Source: Deltaproteobacteria bacterium (GTDB lineage Bacteria > Myxococcota_A > UBA9042). From it: a stretch of DNA of 32,095 bases. The notes beneath the pieces were generated by a model. It had not been told where the DNA came from, ran no database searches, and worked only from the letters and a program-made list of their open reading frames with translations. Position numbers and translations under genes: made by a program. Of this stretch, positions 11,106 through 19,549 are shown in pieces (position 1 is the stretch's first letter; every line of letters begins with the position of its first letter). The stretch lies in NCBI GenBank assembly GCA_016218865.1, contig JACRCU010000423.1, positions 1-32,095 on the forward strand, given 5' to 3'.

Positions 11106-13493
11106 CTAGCTGGCCGGATCGTCGGCGTACTGCCGCACCACCCGGCCGGCGTCTTTGTACTCGCGCTCGGCGGCCCGCGCCAAGTGGACGTAGCTGATGG
11201 GCTTGGTCTCTTCGGCCGCCCACACCGCCGCGCGAATCACGGCGTTCTGGATCTGACCGCCGGTCAGCTCGTAATCGGCGGCCAGGTCTTTGAATTTCAG
11301 GTCCAGCTCGCGCGGCGCATCGGCCGGGATCATCACCGACCACAGGCGCTCGCGCTCGGGCAGCTCGGGCGCCGGGAAGCTGGGCTTGAAGCGGATGCGG
11401 CGCAAAAAGGCGTTGTCGATGCTCTCGGGGTTGTTGGTGGTCAGGATCACCACACCGTCGAAGTCCTCGAGCCGCTGCAGCAAGTAGTTGACTTCCAAGT
11501 TGGCGTAGCGGTCCACCGAGCTCTGCACGTCGGTGCGCTTGGCGAACAGCGAGTCCGCTTCGTCGAAAAGCAGCGCAATACCCGCGTCTTGGCTGGCATC
11601 GAACAGCTTGGAGAGGCGCTCCTCGGTCTCGCCGATGTACTTGCTCACCACGCTCGCCAGGTCCACGCGGAACAGCTCCAGGCCCAGGTCGCGCGCCACC
11701 AGGCCGGCACACAGCGTCTTGCCGGTACCGGAAGGTCCCGAAAACATGGCGGTCAGCGCCCGGCCGTAGCCCATGGTGCGGCCGTAGCCCTGCTCGTCCA
11801 GCACGAAGCCGGCGTGCTTGCCGAAGCGCACCATCTCGCGCAGCGTCTCGCGGGTATCGTCGGGCAAGATGGTGTTTTCCCAGCGGCCGCGCACGTTGAT
11901 GCGGGTGGCCAGGCCCGACAGGCGCGAGCTGGCCACGTCGCGCACCGCCCGCTCCACGTCGCTCAGGTGCACCACCGCCGACATGCCGCGCTGGCGCGAC
12001 ACCGCCTGGGCCAGGTTGATGGTCAGGTCGATCTCGTCGACGCCGAACTTGAAAACGCTGACGGTCTGCACGGTATCGTCGACGTCGCGGTCGGCCATCT
12101 TGCCGGTCAGGCGCTGGCGCCACAGGTCGCGGCGCTCGTCGATGCTGGGCGGCGCGGTGGGCAGCTCCAGGCAGCCGAGCTCGCGGAGCAGGGCCAAGTG
12201 CGCGCGCGGCGACAGCTTTTGCTCTTCGGTCCGCCGCGAGGCCCGCGCATGGAAGAACATCGTCGTCGTCTCGGGCTGCAGCAGCTGCACCAGCGCGGCC
12301 AGCCGCTCGGTGCCGTGGTCGCCGGCATCCATCGCCTGGACTTCGCTGAAGAACACCCCGGCGCGCACCAGCCGGGCCCGGCCCAAGACCTGCCCCACCT
12401 GCTCCAGATTGCCGTTCGCCAGCAGCACGTCCAGCCGCACTTCGAGCAGACCTTCGCCAAAGGTATCCAGAGCTTCGCGGGCGATACCCAGGGCGCCGGC
12501 GCGCTCGGGACCCAGCACCAGGAAGCGGCGGCCGCTGCGGAAGCCGCGCGTAAGGGCCTCGCGCAGACTGGGCGCCATCGGGGTGGCCGAGCGCTCGCTC
12601 TGGTCGTCTTCGCCGTGCGGGTGGTAGAGCAGGCCGCGCACGTCGTCCAAGCGGATCGGCAGGCCCAGCAAGTGCCCGGGCACAAAGGCGCCGGCCCGGT
12701 AGCGCAGGCCCGTGGCCAGCTCGCCCGACGCGGTCACGAGGCCATAGCGCACCAGCGTGGCCGTCGCCGCCAGCGCCGCGAGCACCGCCTTGCCGCGCAC
12801 CGCAAAGGGGTCGGCAGCGTGCTGCAAGAAGTCCTCGGGCCAGGCCACCCGTGCAGTGTCGCGCCACAACGCCCGGTAGAGCCAAAGGAATTCGGGAGCG
12901 ATCTCGGGCGCCAGCAGCAGCCACAGCAGGTCGCACTCCAGATCGTTCAGGCCGAACACCACCCGCAGCTCGTCGAAGCGCTGGGCGGCCTCGCTGGCCG
13001 GGGTCAGGTCGTCGTAGCGCACCGCCAGACGCGCCTCCATGCGATCGACGAAGGCCACCTTCTCGGGGTCCAGGGCCTCGCCGCGCAGGCAGCGCATGCA
13101 CGTGGTATCCAGCGTTTGCGCCGCGCCGGCCGGCAGCGGATTGCGCGCGGCGTCGTCGGTCGAGCGGTCCCAGGGCCGCAGCACCACCAGGTAGCGCTGC
13201 AGCATGGCGCGCACCCGGTCCAGGTAGGGCTGCAGATCGGCGCCCGCGCCCGCCAACCATGGCCGATCGGGCACCGGTGCGCTGGTTTCGGCGGGGCCGC
13301 CCAGCTCGGCGCGGATCAGGTTGCGCAGCAGATCGACCTGCAGCTCGCTCAGCTCGTCGGTCGACAGATCGGGGTCGATGCGCGCGTCGGCCAAGAGCGA
13401 CTTGGCGCGCGAACGCGAGATGCCCGGCAGGTAGGTAAGGGCCGTTTCGACCGGGCGATTGGGCGGAAGTCCTGAAATACCGGTGCGTGCCAT
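11106..13493 (-). CDS. AAA+ ATPase, CDC48-like single-module type
   Basis: 795 residues, cytoplasmic. The C-terminal third is a complete AAA+ module: Walker A GPSGTGKT (586-593), Walker B LLFDEAD (Asp644, Glu645), sensor-1 TTNN (about 685-688), arginine-finger candidates in FLRRIRF, and a helical lid. The N-terminal 550 residues are helical, with a helix-hairpin-helix-like start (LPGISRSRAKSLL) and no second intact P-loop; a Rossmann-like stretch (GRRFLVLGPERAGALG) at about residue 320 may be a degenerate AAA domain. The sequence resembles the ATPases attached to extracellular contractile injection systems (Afp15-type) and other large bacterial CDC48-like ATPases. No sheath, tube or baseplate genes are present here. 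The ATG at 13493 has only a weak ribosome binding site. The gene is divergent from the SpoIID-like gene and leads the operon with the PEGA protein. Confidence 0.88.
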   Translation of the reverse strand: MARTGISGLPPNRPVETALTYLPGISRSRAKSLLADARIDPDLSTDELSELQVDLLRNLIRAELGGPAETSAPVPDRPWLAGAGADLQPYLDRVRAMLQRYLVVLRPWDRSTDDAARNPLPAGAAQTLDTTCMRCLRGEALDPEKVAFVDRMEARLAVRYDDLTPASEAAQRFDELRVVFGLNDLECDLLWLLLAPEIAPEFLWLYRALWRDTARVAWPEDFLQHAADPFAVRGKAVLAALAATATLVRYGLVTASGELATGLRYRAGAFVPGHLLGLPIRLDDVRGLLYHPHGEDDQSERSATPMAPSLREALTRGFRSGRRFLVLGPERAGALGIAREALDTFGEGLLEVRLDVLLANGNLEQVGQVLGRARLVRAGVFFSEVQAMDAGDHGTERLAALVQLLQPETTTMFFHARASRRTEEQKLSPRAHLALLRELGCLELPTAPPSIDERRDLWRQRLTGKMADRDVDDTVQTVSVFKFGVDEIDLTINLAQAVSRQRGMSAVVHLSDVERAVRDVASSRLSGLATRINVRGRWENTILPDDTRETLREMVRFGKHAGFVLDEQGYGRTMGYGRALTAMFSGPSGTGKTLCAGLVARDLGLELFRVDLASVVSKYIGETEERLSKLFDASQDAGIALLFDEADSLFAKRTDVQSSVDRYANLEVNYLLQRLEDFDGVVILTTNNPESIDNAFLRRIRFKPSFPAPELPERERLWSVMIPADAPRELDLKFKDLAADYELTGGQIQNAVIRAAVWAAEETKPISYVHLARAAEREYKDAGRVVRQYADDPAS

Positions 13494-13562
13494 GGCGGCA
13501 GGCTACGCGGGGCGCTGGGAGCCGTCAATCGCCGCGGGCGGCAGTGGCCCGGCAACTGGACA

Positions 13563-13574
13563 AACCTGCAGGTT
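13563..13574. promoter_or_regulatory. 12-bp perfect palindrome in divergent promoter region
   Basis: AACCTGCAGGTT is a perfect 12-base palindrome in the 132-base gap between the divergent AAA+ and SpoIID-like genes. It is a candidate regulator binding site. I could not define convincing -35/-10 pairs on either strand. Confidence 0.3.
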
Positions 13575-13625
13575 ATGCGTTAACTCCCGCGCGATCGCCC
13601 GCCGCGTCGGGCGCGCCGGAACGCC

Positions 13626-15302
13626 GTGTCTTCGCGCCACTTCGTCTTGCCGATTCTGGGTTTGTTGCTGGTGGCCGCACCGCTGCGGGCCGACCCGCTG
13701 GGCCACGACGACCGCGCCGCCAGCCTGTACCGCGACGTGTTGCGCGTCGGCGACGGCGGCAAGCCCCTGCTGCCCCTCTCGGTGCTCACCGCGCAAGATC
13801 ACATCGAAATCAGCGCAGGTACCGGGCTGCGGGTGCTGGGCACCGGCGATGGCCAGGTCGACATCCGCCTGCCGCCCGGCCGGGCGATCGAGCTGAGCGC
13901 GGTGGCCGGCAAGCCCGGCGAGGTCAAGCACTACGTGGTGCTGGCGCAGGCGCCGGCGTGGGACTTCGAGACGCTGCGGGCGCAAAAACTGGCTTGGAAA
14001 GAGCGGGGTTTCGCCGTGGTCGCCCAGGGCACCGGCACCACCTACAGCCTGGCCGGGCGCATGTTCGACACCCGGCAGACGCTGCTGTGCCTGGAGCAGG
14101 AGTTCGCCGACTCGAATTCGGCCGCGGCCAAGGCCCAGGAAATCGGGCGCAATTTTAATGTTGACCTTGGCGTGCACCACGTAGTCGCCGTGCCGCCCAG
14201 TGCCGAGCTGGTGCTGCGCGAGCGCGGCGGTTCCAGCGTAGAGGTGCACGCCCGCGACGTGCTCTGGTTCGAGGCGCAGCGCCCGTCGGGCAAGGCGGCG
14301 GCGCTGACGGTGGTGGGGGTGCGCAAGGGCGCCCGCAGCGAGCTGGATCTGCCGGGCCGCGTCTACGTGGTCGCCGGCCGCCAGGGGCTGGAAGTGGTGA
14401 ACGAGGCCGACCTGGAGAACGTGCTGGAAGGCGTGGTGGCGTCCGAGATCTTCCACTCGGCGCCCGACGCGGCCCTGCGCGCCCAGGCGGTGGCGGCCCG
14501 CACCGACATGCTGGCCAAGGTGGGCACCCGCCACGCCACCGACCCCTTGGCCATCTGCTCGGAAGTGCACTGCCAGGCCTACCGTGGCTTGGAGCGGGTC
14601 AGCCCGCGCATCGCCCAGGCGGTGCAGGACACCCGCGGTCAGGTGCTGGTCGACGCCGAAGGCCGCTTGGTCGACGCCTACTACCACGCCGTGTCGGGCG
14701 GCCACACCGAGAACAACGAGCTGGTCTGGCCCGGGCGCCCACAGCCGGCCCTGCGCGGGCGCACCGATCTGGTGGCCGGCGCCCAGGACCTGCTGGCCGG
14801 CGGCGCTACCGACGACTCGGTTCGACAACTGCTTGAGAGTAAAGATCAAAGCTGGGCAGCCGCCTCGGGCATGAACGCCGAAGCCTGCCGTTGGCGGACC
14901 GAGCGCAGCGCCGACGAATTGGCCGGCCAGCTCAAGCGCTTTGGGGTGCACAAGCCGGTCAAGGCCCTGACGGTGGTGCGGCGCGGCGTGTCCGGGCGCG
15001 CCATTGCCCTGGACGTGGTGCAAAGCGACGGCAGCGTGGTCAAGATCGAGGGCGAACTGCGCATCCGCGACGCCCTGGGCGGCTCGCACGGCCCCAAGGG
15101 GCTGCGGTCGTCGCTGGTGATCGTCAAGGCGGGACCGGCCAAGGACGGCGTGCCGCAGAGCTGGACGTTCGTCGGCGCCGGCTTTGGCCACGGCGTGGGC
15201 ATGGACCAGACCGGCGCGGTGGCGCGCGCCAAGGCTGGGCAGAAATTCGACGAGATCCTGCTGCACTACTACGCCGGCGCGACCCTGGCCAAGCTGTACT
15301 GA
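13626..15302 (+). CDS. SpoIID/LytB-domain exported protein
   Basis: 558 residues. The first start giving a signal peptide is GTG 13626 (FVLPILGLLLVAAPLRA, cleavage before DPLG), with a weak GGAAC upstream. The SpoIID/LytB domain covers about residues 230-555. It shows VLEGVVASEIFHSAPDAALRAQAVAARTD (from residue 266), the paired-Cys segment ICSEVHCQAYRG, SGGHTENNELVW, and the C-terminal GAGFGHGVGMDQTGA (from residue 517). SpoIID is a lytic transglycosylase acting on denuded glycan in Bacillus, and LytB-type relatives enhance amidases; in non-spore-forming Gram-negatives the role is unproven but is likely peptidoglycan processing in the periplasm. The N-terminal 200 residues are beta-rich and specific to this protein. 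It converges with the EGF/SMB lipoprotein gene 27 bases downstream. Confidence 0.92.
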   Translation: MSSRHFVLPILGLLLVAAPLRADPLGHDDRAASLYRDVLRVGDGGKPLLPLSVLTAQDHIEISAGTGLRVLGTGDGQVDIRLPPGRAIELSAVAGKPGEVKHYVVLAQAPAWDFETLRAQKLAWKERGFAVVAQGTGTTYSLAGRMFDTRQTLLCLEQEFADSNSAAAKAQEIGRNFNVDLGVHHVVAVPPSAELVLRERGGSSVEVHARDVLWFEAQRPSGKAAALTVVGVRKGARSELDLPGRVYVVAGRQGLEVVNEADLENVLEGVVASEIFHSAPDAALRAQAVAARTDMLAKVGTRHATDPLAICSEVHCQAYRGLERVSPRIAQAVQDTRGQVLVDAEGRLVDAYYHAVSGGHTENNELVWPGRPQPALRGRTDLVAGAQDLLAGGATDDSVRQLLESKDQSWAAASGMNAEACRWRTERSADELAGQLKRFGVHKPVKALTVVRRGVSGRAIALDVVQSDGSVVKIEGELRIRDALGGSHGPKGLRSSLVIVKAGPAKDGVPQSWTFVGAGFGHGVGMDQTGAVARAKAGQKFDEILLHYYAGATLAKLY

Positions 15303-15322
15303 CGGCGCTCGCGTGCGGTCAG
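15299..15322. terminator. Candidate bidirectional terminator hairpin
   Basis: Between two convergent stop codons, CTGACGGCGC and GTGCGGTCAG form a 10-base stem with one G-G mismatch and one G-T wobble around a TCGC loop. There is no clear T-tract, so intrinsic termination is uncertain. Confidence 0.35.
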
Positions 15323-15329
15323 CCGGCCG

Positions 15330-18300
15330 CTATTTGCAGTCGGCGCAGGTCGAACCCATGCACGCGGAGCCGGCGACGCCCGTGCCCGCCGCGTTGCAGC
15401 AGTCGCCGTAGGACTTGCAGTAGGTGTCGCAGTAGCAGCCGGTGCCGCTGCCCCCGCAGTGGGTGTCGCAGTAGTGGCTCGACGCGCAGTCGGCCGAGCA
15501 ATTGCTTGGGGTCTCGCCAGACTCGCACTTGCCGTTGCCGCACACCGGCGAATTCCAGCAGTCGGCCCAGCAGTTGCTCGGGGTCTCGCCGGACTCGCAC
15601 TTGCCGTTGCCGCACTGTTGGCTCGGGCAGTACAAGGAGTAGTCGGGGCAGCAATCCCCCGCCGCGACGCACCCAGTGTCGCACAAGCAGGTGCCGGTGC
15701 TGCCGGCGCCGCCGCACTTGCCGGCGCACGACCCGGCTTGGGCTTTGCAGGTTACGCCGTCGCCGGTGTAGCCGGTGAGGCACTTGCAGGTAAAGGACCC
15801 GGCGGTATTGGTGCAGGTCGCGTAGGCCGAGCAGTTGTCGCTGCCCAGGCTGCATTCGTCGACGTCGCTGCAGGTCTTGCCGTTGCCCGTCCAGCCGGGC
15901 TGACAGGTGCAGGCGTAGCTGCCGGCGGTGTTGCCGCACGAGGCGTGGCTGTCGCACTGGGCGGTGCCGGCTTTGCACTCGTCGATGTCGGTGCAGCTGC
16001 TGCCGGTGCCCGTCCAGCCCGGCTTGCAGGTGCAGGTGTAGGCGCCGGCCGTGTTGCTGCAGTCGGCGTGGGTATCGCAAGTGGCTGTGCCGGCTGTACA
16101 TTCGTCGATATCGCTGCAGGTCTGGCCGTTGCCGGTCCAGCCCGGCTTGCACGCGCAAACGCGGCTGCCCACCGTGTTGGTGCACTTGGCCTGCGGCGAG
16201 CAGTCGCCGTTGTTGCTGGCGCACTCGTCGATGTCGCTGCAGCTGGCGCCGTCGCCGGCAAAGCCCTTGGCGCACTGGCAGGCGGGAGCGAGCGTGTCGT
16301 TGTTCAGGCAGAGCGCGTTCTTGTCGCAGGGGTTGAAGACCGCGCACACATCGATGCCCGGCGACTGCAGCGCCACCGGGCCGCCCACGGCGGTCACCGG
16401 CGCAAGACCGTCGCTGCAGGTGACTTGGACGATCAGCTGATCGCCCACCTGCAAGGGCTTGCCGTCGGCGCGCTTGGTCTTGAGCAGGTCCAGCGACGTG
16501 GCCGTTGCCCCGCCAACCAGCGCAATTCCGCCAACTTGCCAAGTGCTCTGGCACACTACGGCCTCGCCGTCGGCGTCGAGCGTAGCCGCCCCCGGGAGCT
16601 GTGCTGCGATCGAGCCGACGAGGTCGGCCTTGGTCGGCACCACCACCGCAAAGGCCGGCGGCGGCGCGTTGGCGACGACCAGTTGCGCCTGGACGGGCGG
16701 CCCGCTGGCATAGCCATCGCTCGCGACCACACTGACCTGCACGACTTGACCCTTTTTTGCCGTCAGAGCCGGCAGTTGCGGGCCGGTGCCGGCGGGCTGA
16801 CCCCCGACACTCCATTGGTACTTGTAGGTGATCTGCTGGCCGGCGCCGACATCGGCGTCCGTGGCCGGGGCGGCCAGTTCGACTGCAATCACCTGGGTGG
16901 TGTCCGGCGCGGCCGGCTTGAGCGCGATCTGCGGCGCCCCTGGCGGCAGGTTGCCGTAGACCGGCACCGGCCACTGGCCCAGACTCGCCCCTTTGCCGCT
17001 GCGCAGGGTCAGGTTCCACAGGTGCCAACCCGGCGTCGTCTCTACGAAACTGACCGACTGGGCGCCGGCCTGCAAGCTGGCGTGGCGGGTGTCGTCGGGA
17101 TCCGCCAGCACCCACAGTTGCGGCGGGCTGTCGCTGTAGCCCTTGCCCACCGACAGCGTCGCCACCAGGGGCAGCGCCTGGCCCACGCTGACCACGTGAG
17201 TGGCCGTCTGGCTCAGGTCCACGCTGGCGCACACCAGGCCGTCGCCAAAGCTGCCCGGGGCGCACGCGCAGGCGGGCTGCAGCGACAGGTTCTCGGTGCA
17301 CAGGGCCGTGGCCGCACAGGGGCGCAGGGGGCTGGCGCACACCGCGTCGCCGCCGACCACTGCAATGGTCACCGCGCCGCTGGCACTGGTCAGCGCGCCG
17401 TCGCTCGCGGTAGCGGTAGCGGTGAGCACGTCGCCCTGCTTGGCCCACGGTGCCAGGTTGGCCACGACGGCGCTGGTGCCGCTGGCACCGGGTACGGGAC
17501 TGCCGTTGACTTGCCACTGCACCGTCACCTCCACGGGGTCGCCGTCGGCGTCGACCGCGGGTTGCGGCGCCAGCGCCACTTCGGCCGTGCCCAACAGCGA
17601 AACCTGTGGATTCTTGGCGGCGAGCACGGGCTTGGCCGGCGCGGCGTTGACGAAGGTCACCGATGCCACCGCCGCCACGCCGATGTCCAGACCGTCGCTG
17701 GGGGTCGCATGGACCTGCCACATCTCGCCTTTCTTGGCGACCTTCGCCGGCAGCGTCGCGCCGGAGAGTAGGGGGACTCCGGTGGCCTTCTGCCACACGA
17801 ACGTCCAGGTCAGCGCCGCGCCGTCCGCCGCATCCGGGTCGGTCACGCCGCCCACCACGCTGGCGGTCACGCTGTCCAAGGTCGTCGGCGCGGGGTTCGA
17901 CAGGGCCAGTTCGGCCAGGCCCTTGGGCGGCTGGTTGACCGTCGCGGGGTAGTCCTGCTGCCAGATCGGCTTGCCGCCGGCCGCCACCGCCACCCGCAGC
18001 GTGTGCGATCCCGCCGGCTGCACAGTGGCCACAAGGCTGGCCAGGCCGGTCGGCGGGGTGGTCTGGGCGGTCGCCAGGGTGCTGCCGCTGGCCAGGTCGA
18101 CCACGCTGAGCAGGATCTCTTTGCCCTGCACGACGTTGGAGTCACCCACGCTGACCGGCAGTTCGCCGGCCGCGGGCAAGTGCAAGGTGGCGCCCGCCGC
18201 CAGATCGGCCAGCGGTCCGCCCAGCTTCAGGCACGTGTGCCCGTCGCCCACATAGCCCTTCTGGCAGAAGCACTTGGGCTCGGTGCTGTCGCTCTCGACG

Positions 18301-19505
18301 CAGTCGGCGTGGTCGCCACACGGCTGCAGCAGCGGGCACAGCTTGGCGGGCCCGACCTGCCACGACACCGGCAGCGACGTGGCCGTGCCGAGGCCGTCGC
18401 TGCTCGTCGCGCGAACCTGAATCAAACTGCCCACCACAATCGGCTTTTTCAGGAGCAGGGCCAGCTCGATCAGGCTGTGCTTGCTGGCCACCGCGCCAGA
18501 GACCGTTTCGCCGTCGACCTGCCACTGCAAGGTGGTGGTGAGCGGGTCGCCGTCGGGGTCGCTGGCCGGCTGGTCGACCGCCACCGCGGCTACGCTGCTC
18601 AGGTCCAGCGGTGCGCTGCCGGTCGCTGCCAGCACCGCGGGCTGCGGCGGGGCATTGCCGATCTGCACCTGGGCGGTGGCCGGCAAGCTGGACGAGTGGC
18701 CGTCGCTCACCAGCAGCGTTACCGCCACCGTCTGGCCCTTCTTGGCCTGACCGGCGGGCAGCACCGGCCCAGTGGCGGCCGCGGCCACACCGTTGATGTG
18801 CCATTGCTGGGCCTGCTGAAGGGCCTGGTTCTCGGGATCGCTCGCCGGCTTGAGGATTTTGACAGCGATGGCATCCAGAACGGTGGGCGCCAGCGGCTCC
18901 AGGCCAATCTCGGGCTGGCTGGGGCGCCCGTCCACCTGCAGCTCCAGCGTCAGCGTGGGGCTGTCCGCCGCCGCGGCCGTCGAGTGTGCGGCCAGCTGCA
19001 CCTGCCACGGCCCCGGCGCTTCGGGCACGGTGACGGCAAAATGGAGGCTGCTACTGCCGGGTTGCAGGACCTGGTTCTGCGACCACGTGCCGCTGCCGTC
19101 CCACAGCCGCAGGGACCACGCCGCCGCGGCGCTCACCTGCTGTACCTGCACCGTCAGGTCCAGGGTCGTGGCCGGATACACGGTGGTGCCCGCCGCCGGA
19201 CTGGTTACGGCGATTTGCGGCCACAGCGGGCCTTGCCCGTCTGCCGCACCGTCGCCGACCGGGGTATCCAGCGCGCCGCCATTGTCGTTTGGGTCGCCGC
19301 CGTCGGCCGCCGAACCGCAGGCCGCCAGCGCCACCAGCCCCGCGCCCAGGACCAGCCGCAGCCAAGGGCGTACACTGCGGTTCGCCGGCGAACCACAATC
19401 AGGATGATCGCAAGATAGGATGCGGTAAAGGATATTTGCGAATTCGGTTCCACGAAAAACGCAGCGTTGCCGGGAATGGGCGGGGCTGGTGGTAGGTGTA
19501 GCCAT
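15330..19505 (-). CDS. Giant lipoprotein with Ig/cadherin-like, EGF-like and somatomedin-B-like modules
   Basis: About 1391 residues from ATG 19505, which has GAGGA upstream; an in-frame ATG at 19550 overlaps the preceding stop as TGATG and is an alternative. The lipoprotein signal LVLGAGLVALAAC puts the lipid Cys at residue 63, an unusually long n-region encoded by AT-rich DNA. Residues of about 90-1080 are repeated beta-sandwich modules with the recurring text ASDPDGDPL...WQVDG (Ig/cadherin-like), interrupted by EGF-like units (CGDHADCVESDST..., CAATALCTEN...). About residues 1085-1255 carry five tandem EGF-like units, four of calcium-binding DIDEC/DVDEC type. Two somatomedin-B-like modules follow (first at about 1257-1291: CLCDTGCVAAGDCC; second: CYCDTYCKSYGDCC), separated by two CGNGKCESGETPSNC motifs. 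It is probably a surface adhesion protein. It is the third gene of the operon that starts at 24477. Confidence 0.87.
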   Translation of the reverse strand: MATPTTSPAHSRQRCVFRGTEFANILYRILSCDHPDCGSPANRSVRPWLRLVLGAGLVALAACGSAADGGDPNDNGGALDTPVGDGAADGQGPLWPQIAVTSPAAGTTVYPATTLDLTVQVQQVSAAAAWSLRLWDGSGTWSQNQVLQPGSSSLHFAVTVPEAPGPWQVQLAAHSTAAAADSPTLTLELQVDGRPSQPEIGLEPLAPTVLDAIAVKILKPASDPENQALQQAQQWHINGVAAAATGPVLPAGQAKKGQTVAVTLLVSDGHSSSLPATAQVQIGNAPPQPAVLAATGSAPLDLSSVAAVAVDQPASDPDGDPLTTTLQWQVDGETVSGAVASKHSLIELALLLKKPIVVGSLIQVRATSSDGLGTATSLPVSWQVGPAKLCPLLQPCGDHADCVESDSTEPKCFCQKGYVGDGHTCLKLGGPLADLAAGATLHLPAAGELPVSVGDSNVVQGKEILLSVVDLASGSTLATAQTTPPTGLASLVATVQPAGSHTLRVAVAAGGKPIWQQDYPATVNQPPKGLAELALSNPAPTTLDSVTASVVGGVTDPDAADGAALTWTFVWQKATGVPLLSGATLPAKVAKKGEMWQVHATPSDGLDIGVAAVASVTFVNAAPAKPVLAAKNPQVSLLGTAEVALAPQPAVDADGDPVEVTVQWQVNGSPVPGASGTSAVVANLAPWAKQGDVLTATATASDGALTSASGAVTIAVVGGDAVCASPLRPCAATALCTENLSLQPACACAPGSFGDGLVCASVDLSQTATHVVSVGQALPLVATLSVGKGYSDSPPQLWVLADPDDTRHASLQAGAQSVSFVETTPGWHLWNLTLRSGKGASLGQWPVPVYGNLPPGAPQIALKPAAPDTTQVIAVELAAPATDADVGAGQQITYKYQWSVGGQPAGTGPQLPALTAKKGQVVQVSVVASDGYASGPPVQAQLVVANAPPPAFAVVVPTKADLVGSIAAQLPGAATLDADGEAVVCQSTWQVGGIALVGGATATSLDLLKTKRADGKPLQVGDQLIVQVTCSDGLAPVTAVGGPVALQSPGIDVCAVFNPCDKNALCLNNDTLAPACQCAKGFAGDGASCSDIDECASNNGDCSPQAKCTNTVGSRVCACKPGWTGNGQTCSDIDECTAGTATCDTHADCSNTAGAYTCTCKPGWTGTGSSCTDIDECKAGTAQCDSHASCGNTAGSYACTCQPGWTGNGKTCSDVDECSLGSDNCSAYATCTNTAGSFTCKCLTGYTGDGVTCKAQAGSCAGKCGGAGSTGTCLCDTGCVAAGDCCPDYSLYCPSQQCGNGKCESGETPSNCWADCWNSPVCGNGKCESGETPSNCSADCASSHYCDTHCGGSGTGCYCDTYCKSYGDCCNAAGTGVAGSACMGSTCADCK
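15486..15543 (-). repeat. 58-bp direct repeat, copy A
   Basis: It encodes CGNGKCESGETPSNCSADC. It matches 15558-15615 with about four mismatches over 58 bases, and the copies start 72 bases (24 codons) apart, so the frame is kept. This points to a fairly recent in-frame tandem duplication within the lipoprotein gene. Confidence 0.85.
15558..15615 (-). repeat. 58-bp direct repeat, copy B
   Basis: It encodes CGNGKCESGETPSNCWADC and is the partner of the copy at 15486-15543. The two lie between the two somatomedin-B-like modules. Confidence 0.85.
15742..16350 (-). repeat. Coding array of five EGF-like units
   Basis: Tandem Cys-rich units within the lipoprotein gene. Four begin D(I/V)DEC, then C-x5-C, NTxGSxxCxC and GWTGNGxTC, the classic calcium-binding EGF layout. 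A first, shorter unit without DIDEC (CDKNALCLNNDTLAPACQC) precedes them. Confidence 0.85.
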
Positions 19506-19549
19506 GGTGGTCCTCGTCGGCGCGGGCGGCGGCCCGTTCGGGGTGCGCA

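Noticed and set aside
9933-13475. Very long plus-strand open frame opposite the AAA+ and PEGA genes (over 1100 codons)
   Set aside because: The minus strand has clear AAA+ motifs. The plus-strand text is Arg/Gln/His/Ala-rich with no motifs, as expected opposite high-GC genes with strong third-position bias.
11106-13493. Contractile injection system locus
   Set aside because: Only an ATPase of similar type is present; no sheath, tube, VgrG/spike or baseplate genes are in the window.
13626-15302. Evidence of endospore formation from the SpoIID-like gene
   Set aside because: SpoIID/LytB proteins are widespread in non-spore-formers, and no other sporulation gene is present.
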